Below are positions 6,836 through 12,018 of a DNA stretch of 12,018 bases, piece by piece. Each line of letters begins with the position of its first letter. The stretch's first letter is position 1. The stretch comes from Calditrichia bacterium (GTDB taxonomy: Bacteria > Calditrichota > Calditrichia > Calditrichales > Calditrichaceae). Where the stretch lies: positions 1 through 12,018 of the forward strand of contig JALWEA010000269.1 of assembly GCA_027039465.1 (NCBI GenBank). Reading direction: 5' to 3'. The notes under the pieces were generated by a model. It was not told the DNA's origin, ran no database searches, and saw nothing but the letters and a program-made list of their open reading frames with translations. A program made the translations under genes and the position numbers.

Positions 6836-6864
6836 AATGTAAGCAAAATGAATAAATATGTCAA
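6836..6864 (-). promoter_or_regulatory. his operon promoter (sigma70-type)
   Basis: A perfect -35 box TTGACA (6864-6859), a 17-bp spacer and a -10 box TACATT (6841-6836, 4 of 6 matches to consensus) lie just upstream of the leader. Transcription should start near 6829, leaving a short leader of about 22 bases before the hisL start. It is the strongest promoter-like sequence I noticed in the window and serves the whole his operon. Confidence 0.8.
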
Positions 6865-6950
6865 ATTGTTTTTATTTTTACACTCTGAATTTTTATTATC
6901 CCGAATTAAACTTCACAAAGTGACATTCCGTGCCCAAAAGATGATATTCT

Positions 6951-6985
6951 AAAACGAAAACGATGCCAGCAGGTCACGCCCATCG
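6951..6985 (-). terminator. Possible terminator after the threonine aldolase gene
   Basis: On the minus strand CGATG (6985-6981) pairs with CATCG (6965-6961) around a 15-base loop, followed by TTTTCGTTTT (6960-6951). The stem is short and the T run is interrupted, so this is a weak candidate. Its position between the stop at 7018 and the his promoter is right for ending the upstream operon. Confidence 0.35.
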
Positions 6986-7017
6986 GACAGAGAATATTCG
7001 ATTACCATTCATAAGTT

Positions 7018-8061
7018 TTAAGAACCAAGTAAATCTTTAACCACAGTCACAAAACGTTCTACATCGGTTTCCGTAGTGTCAAAGGCTGTCATCCAGCGTA
7101 CTTCGTTTTGTTCGGTATTCCAAATGTAGAAAAAATATTTCTCCTGCAAAGGCTTGATCAACCTGCGGGGAATCCTGGCAAAAACGGCATTGGTTTGTAC
7201 TTTTTGGGTTAGTCGTACTTCCGGAATATCTGAAAGTTTTTCTGCCAATAATTGCGCCATTTCGTTGGCATGACGCGCATTGTGCAACCACAAATCGTCA
7301 TTCAAATAAGCACTAAATTGGGCGGCGATGTAACGCATTTTGGAATGCAGTTGCATGCCTTGCTTGCGAATGTATTTAAACGTCGATTGGAATTGTTTAT
7401 TAAAAACCAACACTGCTTCGCCGAACATCATACCGTTTTTGGTCCCGCCAAATGAAAGAATATCTACGCCTACATCTACCGTAAAAGCGTGAAAAGGTAA
7501 GTCAAGATAAGCGGCGGCATTGGCCAAACGCGCGCCGTCCACATGGAGCCAAAACCCATTTTTACGCGCAAATGCAGACAAATCTTTTAATTCTTTCACC
7601 GTGTAAACCGTACCCATTTCCGTAGGCTGCGAAATGGAAATCACGGCCGGTTGCACATGGTGCTCAAAACCACGCATGTTTAAAAACGGTTGCAAATCTT
7701 CGGGCCGCAGTTTTCCGTCTGTTGTGGAAATCGGTAACAACTTGGCACCGGTAAATTTTTCAGGTGCGCCGCATTCGTCCACATAAATATGGGCCGTTTC
7801 CGCACACAGCACTGCCTGATAGGGCTTTAGCATAGCCTGAAGCCCGGTCACATTGGCACCGGTTCCTCCGTAAACAAAATAGACTCCGGTCTCGTCGCCA
7901 AAATAGGTTTTAAACGTTTCAACGGCTCTTTGTGTAAACGGATCATCTCCGTAGCCAACCACATGACCATGATTGCATGCGTGTAAAGCTTCCATGATTT
8001 TGGGATGCACACCGGCACTGTTGTCGCTGGCAAAACTACGAGTCATAATAGGGATTGTCAT
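7018..8061 (-). CDS. ltaE: PLP-dependent low-specificity threonine aldolase family enzyme
   Basis: This 347-residue fold-type I PLP enzyme of the beta-eliminating lyase/threonine aldolase family splits L-threonine or L-allo-threonine to glycine and acetaldehyde. Motifs are the N-terminal FASDNSAGVHP (10-20), VVGYGDDPFTQ (34-44), YGGTGAN (64-70, cofactor phosphate), HIYVDECGAPE (91-101, where the His stacks on PLP), WLHVDGARLANA (171-182, Asp175) and SFGGTKNG (203-210, Schiff-base Lys208). An alternative start at Met6 is possible because the site upstream of Met1 (GTGAGAGAAG) is a poor ribosome site. It lies 21 bp after the GGDEF-like regulator gene, so it probably shares that transcript. Why an amino acid enzyme should follow a signalling pair is not evident. 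Substrate specificity cannot be told from sequence, since relatives act on other beta-hydroxy amino acids. Confidence 0.88.
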   Translation of the reverse strand: MTIPIMTRSFASDNSAGVHPKIMEALHACNHGHVVGYGDDPFTQRAVETFKTYFGDETGVYFVYGGTGANVTGLQAMLKPYQAVLCAETAHIYVDECGAPEKFTGAKLLPISTTDGKLRPEDLQPFLNMRGFEHHVQPAVISISQPTEMGTVYTVKELKDLSAFARKNGFWLHVDGARLANAAAYLDLPFHAFTVDVGVDILSFGGTKNGMMFGEAVLVFNKQFQSTFKYIRKQGMQLHSKMRYIAAQFSAYLNDDLWLHNARHANEMAQLLAEKLSDIPEVRLTQKVQTNAVFARIPRRLIKPLQEKYFFYIWNTEQNEVRWMTAFDTTETDVERFVTVVKDLLGS

Positions 8062-8082
8062 CTTCTCTCACTTCCCTGCTTT

Positions 8083-9030
8083 TTAAATATTCTTCGGATC
8101 ACGTCGTTGATCGGTTACAAACACGTTGCCTTCTTTTTGTTTGGCTAGTTTCTTTAGTTCACCTGCAATGCGTGAAATTTCGGCAAGGCTTTCGAGCCGG
8201 CGTAACCGATTGCTCACAACGGCAATAGACAAAGTCATGATCGGGAATTTTTGCTTTTGCCCCTGGCGGTTACTGGCATAAAAATAGCCGCGTTCCCGGT
8301 CTTCAGGCGAATAAAATTGCACGATTCCGTTTTCGAAACGTTTTAAAATTGTCGGGCACAAAACGTCCGCTTTTTGCGGTGTGGTTAAAAACAGAAAATC
8401 ATCTCCGCCAATATGCCCCACAAAATCATCGGGATTCCCAAGCTCGGCAATCGTTTCTTCCAAAACTTGCGCCACAAATCGAATTATCTTGTCTCCGGCA
8501 ATAAAACCGTAAGCGTCGTTAAAGGCTTTAAAATAATCCAGATCGCAATAAGCGACCGCGAATGGTTTCTGAGCTTCAATACGTTTTTGTATTTCATTTT
8601 GAATGGCATTATTGCCGGGCAAATGCGTCAACGGATTGGTATCCATGGTTTGCCGATAACGTTTTAATACCGCCGCAATACGCATCTCGATTTCCGGTAA
8701 GTCCATTTCCTTGGTTACGTAATCATCAACGCCGTTCTCAAAGCCTTTAAGTTTATCACCCAAATCATCGGATGAGGTCAACATGATGATCGGCAAATTG
8801 CGAGTTTGCGGCTGTTGGCGCAGAAAGCGACTGACTTCCAGTCCTGATATTTCCGGCATTTTCAAATCCAATAGAACCAAATCAGGTTGTTCTTTTTTAA
8901 TGCGCTCCAAAGCTTCCCGACCGCTTGCAGCCGTGATAACTTCATGACCAAAGCTCCGAACAATTTCCTGCCACAAAAAGCGTTCGTTCTCATTGTCATC
9001 AACCAATAAAATCTTTGCTACATCAGGCAT
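8083..9030 (-). CDS. Response regulator: receiver domain plus degenerate GGDEF domain
   Basis: This 315-residue cytoplasmic two-domain protein has a receiver domain at about 5-123, with the acidic pair DD (11-12), phosphoacceptor Asp55 in LLDLKMP, Thr85 and Lys107. The C-terminal part (about 133-305) is a GGDEF-type domain: NPLTHLPGN (132-140), YCDLDYFKAFND (161-172) and the signature GGDDF (208-212), where the usual fourth residue Glu is Asp. The preceding sequence VGHI lacks the usual Arg. It would make or sense cyclic di-GMP, but whether it is catalytically active is doubtful. There is no DNA-binding domain. Its start overlaps the kinase stop by 8 bp with a strong GGAGG ribosome site, so the kinase at 9023-10603 is its natural partner. 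Confidence 0.9.
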   Translation of the reverse strand: MPDVAKILLVDDNENERFLWQEIVRSFGHEVITAASGREALERIKKEQPDLVLLDLKMPEISGLEVSRFLRQQPQTRNLPIIMLTSSDDLGDKLKGFENGVDDYVTKEMDLPEIEMRIAAVLKRYRQTMDTNPLTHLPGNNAIQNEIQKRIEAQKPFAVAYCDLDYFKAFNDAYGFIAGDKIIRFVAQVLEETIAELGNPDDFVGHIGGDDFLFLTTPQKADVLCPTILKRFENGIVQFYSPEDRERGYFYASNRQGQKQKFPIMTLSIAVVSNRLRRLESLAEISRIAGELKKLAKQKEGNVFVTDQRRDPKNI

Positions 9031-10603
9031 CCAGCCAGCCTCCCTCTTCCGCTAATTTTCGATTTTTGGGAATGGTGACACGAAATTCCGTGCCTTTGCC
9101 AACCGTACTTTTGACTTTAATCCGTCCGCCGTGGGCGCGCACAATTTGCGAGACAATATATAGTCCCAATCCGGTACCTTTGACTGAGATTTTTTCCGAA
9201 TTGGAAGCACGGTACATTTTTTCAAAAATGTAGGGAATTTCTTTTTCCGGAATCCCGATACCATGATCTTTAATGGAAAAAAAGATCAACGGAAATTTTT
9301 CTCTTAAACTAATATCGATTTCCGTTTTGGGAGCTGAAAATTTAACCGCGTTGGTAACCAAATTCTGTACAATTTCTTTAAATTTTTCTCCGTCCAATTC
9401 ACACTCAATTTTTTTCGCGGATAATTTTATGTTGACCTTAATTTCCTTCTCTTTAATCATAGGCGACAGATAAACCAATTGTTCGGCCATTAAACGCACC
9501 ACATCCACCTTTTGATATTTTAGTTGAATTTGACCGATATCATAAGCCGTAGTGTGCAAGATATTGGTAATCAGGCGCTGCAGCGTTTGGTAATTTCCTT
9601 TGATGATGTCCAAAAAACGTCGTTGGGTGGGATTAATATCTTTTTTTAACGATTGCTCCAATAATTGTGTGGCCTGCTTAATAGATCCTAACGGGCTTTT
9701 CATCTCATGGGTGAATTGAGACAACATGGCGCTTTTGAATCGATCGGCTTCCCGCAGACGTTTGCTTAATTGCTCAAAGTCTTTGCTTAATTCACCGATT
9801 TCATCGTTCGATTTTTTAGGAATTTCAACGTTGAAATCGTGCATGGCCATTCGTTGTACCGAATCTTTCAAAACTTCCACCGGTTTGGTAATCTTGCGTG
9901 CCACAACAAACGCTATTAAGATGGCAAATAACAACAAACCAATTTCCGTCGCCCAGATCAGGGATTCGGTTTTTGCTGCAATGGCGGTCATCCGTTTGGA
10001 ACGTTCGATGCTTTGTTTACCGATAACCCTGTTAAGCGTCGCCAGATGCGTGCGCAGTTCCTGAATTTTATTTTTGACTTTAACATCGCGCAAATATCGT
10101 GCTTGTTGCAAATTTTGTTTGCGAAAGGCCGCAATGCTTGCTTTGAGCCCGGCATTGACTTGCAGCCAAAGATTATCCACTTGTCCGATTAAAGTTCTTA
10201 CTCGGGAGTTCATTTTTCGATCGGAATTATTTTGCAAATTTTGAGTGAGCGCACGGTAAAATCGATCCGTTATTGCGTCCAGTCCGGAATGGTAAAAATT
10301 CTTACGAAACAATCGTTGCTTTAAGGATTCCCAATGAGAGGCATACTTTAAACGCGTGCGTTCCAAACGTAAAATTTTATCGGTTGAATTACCCGGCAAA
10401 AACAATAAAATGTAATCGGCATTTAAGTCTTCCAAAATTTGCAATTGACCGGAAAGATCAATGATGCTACCGACGTCCTGCTGCACATGACGACGCAACG
10501 TTAAGGTGAGTTCCCTCATTTCCAGAAAAAGCCAAAGAAGCGAAATGGTGAATAATAGAATGAGAATCAGGTAGCTGAAAAATAATTTGTATTTAAGTTT
10601 CAA
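9023..10603 (-). CDS. Membrane sensor histidine kinase (HAMP-HisKA-HATPase)
   Basis: This is a 526-residue sensor kinase. Residues 7-27 form a first membrane helix. Residues about 28-212 form an extracytoplasmic, mostly helical region rich in Arg, Leu and Gln, with no domain I can name, probably a four-helix-bundle sensor. A second membrane helix lies at about 216-236. HAMP follows (237-289), then the dimerisation domain with FTHEMKSPLG (phosphoacceptor His299), and the ATPase domain with the N box QNLVTNAVKFS (413-423), DHGIGIP (Asp447) and GTGLGLYIV (476-484). The start shown is TTG at 10603-10601. No good ribosome site is visible, but the MKLKYKLFFSYLILI-like N terminus fits the family and an upstream in-frame stop lies within 40 bases. 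It overlaps and should phosphorylate the regulator. The ligand is unknown. Confidence 0.92.
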   Translation of the reverse strand: MKLKYKLFFSYLILILLFTISLLWLFLEMRELTLTLRRHVQQDVGSIIDLSGQLQILEDLNADYILLFLPGNSTDKILRLERTRLKYASHWESLKQRLFRKNFYHSGLDAITDRFYRALTQNLQNNSDRKMNSRVRTLIGQVDNLWLQVNAGLKASIAAFRKQNLQQARYLRDVKVKNKIQELRTHLATLNRVIGKQSIERSKRMTAIAAKTESLIWATEIGLLLFAILIAFVVARKITKPVEVLKDSVQRMAMHDFNVEIPKKSNDEIGELSKDFEQLSKRLREADRFKSAMLSQFTHEMKSPLGSIKQATQLLEQSLKKDINPTQRRFLDIIKGNYQTLQRLITNILHTTAYDIGQIQLKYQKVDVVRLMAEQLVYLSPMIKEKEIKVNIKLSAKKIECELDGEKFKEIVQNLVTNAVKFSAPKTEIDISLREKFPLIFFSIKDHGIGIPEKEIPYIFEKMYRASNSEKISVKGTGLGLYIVSQIVRAHGGRIKVKSTVGKGTEFRVTIPKNRKLAEEGGWLDA

Positions 10604-10641
10604 AATACTATGACGGGTTTGAAGGTTGAAATATTAAACCG

Positions 10642-10751
10642 GCAAAGGTGCAAAAAATATCGTTAAATCCGAAAAAAATATTTTTTATTCCCGAATTACG
10701 ACTAAAAAACTTTTGCCGAATTTCTCCATTCGGTTCGTTTTGCACCTTTGC
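10642..10751. repeat. Perfect 14-bp inverted repeats bounding the accB-kinase spacer
   Basis: gcaaaggtgcaaaa (10642-10655) and ttttgcacctttgc (10738-10751) are exact inverted copies 82 bp apart, filling most of the 160-bp gap. Between them lie a 14-bp AT palindrome aaaaaatatttttt (10673-10686) and a small hairpin (10716-10733). The accB transcript could fold this into one long hairpin. It might also be a miniature mobile element, but the bases flanking the repeats show no obvious target duplication. Confidence 0.7.
10704..10733 (-). terminator. Weak terminator-like hairpin after accB
   Basis: On the minus strand CCGAAT (10733-10728) pairs with ATTCGG (10721-10716) around a 6-base loop. It is followed after six bases by TTTTTT (10709-10704). 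The short stem and the spacer before the T run make it only a plausible terminator for accB. Confidence 0.35.
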
Positions 10752-10763
10752 TCAATTGTTATA

Positions 10764-11267
10764 TCAGGATTTTTCAATCAGAAAAAGAACTTGATTATAT
10801 TCTACCGGTTGAGCATTCTCTACCAAAATATCAACAACTTTACCGGCCACTTCCGATTCGATCTCATTCATTAATTTCATGGCTTCAATAATACAGAGTG
10901 TTTGTCCGACTGCAACGGTTTGCCCCACTTCAACATAAGGATCGGCATCCGGTGACGGCGCGCGATAAAACGTACCCACCATCGGAGATCGAACCTCAAC
11001 AATATTGGCGTTTTTCGGCTTTTCGGTTTCTGCTTCGGCCGGAGCGCTTTGTTCGGTCGGTGCCGGTACCTGAGCGGGAGCAGCTGATTGCGGCATTGCA
11101 GGCATGGGCACGGTCTGTTGAAAAGAAGGTACAACTACCGTATCTCCGTTTTTGGACGGAAAGGTTTTGGTAATACGTAATTTCTTACCTTCTTCTTCTA
11201 TTTCAATTTCGCTGATATTTGAATTTTCGACAATTTTAATGAGTTGTTTTACATCTTTTAAATCCAT
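10764..11267 (-). CDS. accB: AccB, biotin carboxyl carrier protein of acetyl-CoA carboxylase
   Basis: This protein carries the biotin that shuttles CO2 from biotin carboxylase (AccC) to the carboxyltransferase (AccAD) in the first step of fatty acid synthesis. Its 167 residues are of normal size. Parts are a conserved N-terminal segment MDLKDVKQLIKIVENS (about 1-35), a Pro/Ala/Gln/Glu-rich flexible linker (about 48-85), and a biotinyl domain (90-167). The biotinyl domain has the thumb loop SPMVGTFYRAPSPDADPY (94-111), typical of acetyl-CoA carboxylase, and biotinylation site EAMKL with Lys131. The start has a GGAGG ribosome site five bases upstream. accC usually follows accB but is absent here: the next gene is the sensor kinase after a 160-bp gap. 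Confidence 0.96.
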   Translation of the reverse strand: MDLKDVKQLIKIVENSNISEIEIEEEGKKLRITKTFPSKNGDTVVVPSFQQTVPMPAMPQSAAPAQVPAPTEQSAPAEAETEKPKNANIVEVRSPMVGTFYRAPSPDADPYVEVGQTVAVGQTLCIIEAMKLMNEIESEVAGKVVDILVENAQPVEYNQVLFLIEKS

Positions 11268-11501
11268 TTGGCCTCCATGTTAATCCGATTATTAAACATT
11301 TTAAAAATCAAAGCTCAAATATACAATAATAAAAAAAATAAATCCATATTTTATATTTCGGAAAAGAAATCGCCTTTTTACGCTAAAGATTGATTAAAAT
11401 TAAAAGTTGAAAACTATTGCATTTTTACTTGTGCGATAAATGTGTGGAAAGATTCACTTGAATTGCATCCATTATTCGTTTATGCGTTATCACTGGTTAA
11501 A
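11268..11501. other. 234-bp AT-rich spacer upstream of accB
   Basis: No gene is visible. The stretch is strongly AT-rich, with long A or T runs near 11327-11340. It holds the accB ribosome site at its left end and presumably the accB promoter. I see no structured RNA or clear repeats. Confidence 0.5.
11318..11346 (-). promoter_or_regulatory. Candidate accB promoter
   Basis: A -10-like TATATT (11323-11318) lies 17 bp after a poor -35-like TGGATT (11346-11341). The -10 and the following bases read TATATTTG, which also fits the TAnnTTTG pattern of Bacteroidota promoters. In such AT-rich DNA this match could be chance. Confidence 0.25.
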
Positions 11502-11765
11502 TCACAATTTTTTAACTTCTTTCTCCAGGGACTCGGTAAACTCTTGTAAAGACGAACTAAAATTGGCCTTTTCCAACAAGCGGTCAAGTACTTCAAGTGA
11601 TTGGATTTTCCGTATCAATTCGGTAACATTTTTATCCGGCTTTTGAAATTTGGCATTTAAAAGGATCAAAATAGCATCTTGTCTTCCCTGGATGATCCCT
11701 TGCCTTAGGCCTTCTTCCATTCCTTTCTTTTCCACAATGGTCATGAAGGACATATCAATTTCCAT
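11502..11765 (-). pseudogene. Truncated C-terminal tail of an Rpn/PD-(D/E)XK-like protein
   Basis: This 87-codon frame begins MEIDMSFMTIVEKKG. It contains EEGLRQGIIQGRQ, the E/G/Q-rich helical repeat typical of the C-terminal tails of Rpn-type recombination-promoting nuclease/putative transposase proteins, and ends in a Lys/Glu-rich coiled coil. The family is normally several times longer, with a nuclease domain in front. Here an in-frame stop closes the frame about 13 bases upstream of the ATG, so the nuclease part is missing. The rest aligns closely with the tail of the next copy (11792-12018), for example IIQGRQDAIL in both. It could be a remnant of a partial tandem duplication or a small gene in its own right. 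No convincing ribosome site is seen. Confidence 0.55.
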
Positions 11766-11791
11766 CCATGTAAATGATTACATTCTTCTAC

Positions 11792-12018
11792 TCACAATTT
11801 TTTAACTTCTTTTTTCAATATTGCCGTGAAGTCATCCAGAGAACTAGCTAATTTAGCATGTTCCAATAAGCGATCAAGAGCTTCAAGCGATTGTATTTTC
11901 CGTATTAAGTTGGCAACATTTTTACTCGGTTTCCGAAACTTTACTTCTAAAACGGCCAATATAGCATCTTGTCTTCCTTGGATAATCCCTTGCCTTACCC
12001 CCTTCTTTAGGCCTTCTT
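11792..12018 (-). CDS. C-terminal part of an Rpn/PD-(D/E)XK-like protein (runs off window)
   Basis: An open frame enters from the right edge and ends at TGA (11794-11792), giving 74 residues that start EGLKKGVRQGIIQGRQDA and end ILKKEVKKL. It is a paralogue of the tail at 11502-11765, with shared blocks IIQGRQDAIL, LIRKIQSLE and LDRLLE. The E/G/K/Q-rich repeat followed by a Leu/Lys helix is typical of the tails of Rpn-like putative transposase/nuclease proteins, but the diagnostic nuclease domain lies outside the window. It is separated by 26 bp from the truncated copy. Confidence 0.6.
   Translation of the reverse strand, partial: EGLKKGVRQGIIQGRQDAILAVLEVKFRKPSKNVANLIRKIQSLEALDRLLEHAKLASSLDDFTAILKKEVKKL

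Noticed and set aside
10604..10640. Promoter for the sensor kinase
   Set aside because: TAATAT near 10630 is -10-like but no acceptable -35 box lies 16-18 bp upstream, so I could not support it.

Overview
All protein-coding genes in this window read on the minus strand. I see no credible gene on the plus strand. Base composition is moderate to low GC. Two features fit a member of the Bacteroidota/Calditrichota/Ignavibacteriota side of bacteria: a HisB that fuses a HAD phosphatase to the dehydratase, and AT-rich heptamer repeats between genes. The his promoter, however, is a textbook sigma70-type TTGACA-N17-TACATT, not the Bacteroidota type. A Calditrichota-like organism is my best guess, but the window alone does not prove it.

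Layout in transcription order (right to left). (1) 11502-12018: two adjacent related tails of a Q/G-rich, coiled-coil C-terminal family like that of PD-(D/E)XK/Rpn-type proteins. One runs off the window edge and the other looks like a truncated remnant. (2) 10764-11267: accB, the biotin carboxyl carrier protein, without accC next to it. (3) 10604-10763: an intergenic spacer held between perfect 14-bp inverted repeats. (4) 7018-10603: a probable operon of a membrane sensor histidine kinase, a receiver-GGDEF-like regulator overlapping it by 8 bp, and a PLP-dependent threonine aldolase-type enzyme 21 bp further on. (5) 6660-6864: a complete histidine attenuation region, consisting of a promoter, a 26-codon leader peptide with eight His codons, mutually exclusive RNA stems and an intrinsic terminator. 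(6) 247-6607: hisG-hisD-hisC-hisB-hisH-hisA, the classical order, with overlaps or very short gaps at GD, DC and HA. (7) 1-238: a structured non-coding stretch resembling the 5' part of a group II intron, starting about 9 bp after the hisA stop. The expected hisF and hisI(E) are not in the window and may lie beyond it.

How the parts work together: HisG makes phosphoribosyl-ATP. HisA, HisH (with the unseen HisF), HisB, HisC and HisD carry the later steps to histidine. Ribosome stalling in the leader peptide would couple transcription of the operon to the supply of charged histidyl-tRNA. HisG carries its own C-terminal regulatory domain, so feedback on enzyme activity would add to attenuation.

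The his operon is unusually invaded by repeats. The hisC-hisB and hisB-hisH junctions and the end of hisA share AT-rich repeat words that reach into the last codons of the genes. The 541-bp hisB-hisH gap also holds a GC-rich palindromic element that appears to sit inside another short dispersed repeat. The most noteworthy item is the his leader/attenuator, which is fully readable from sequence.
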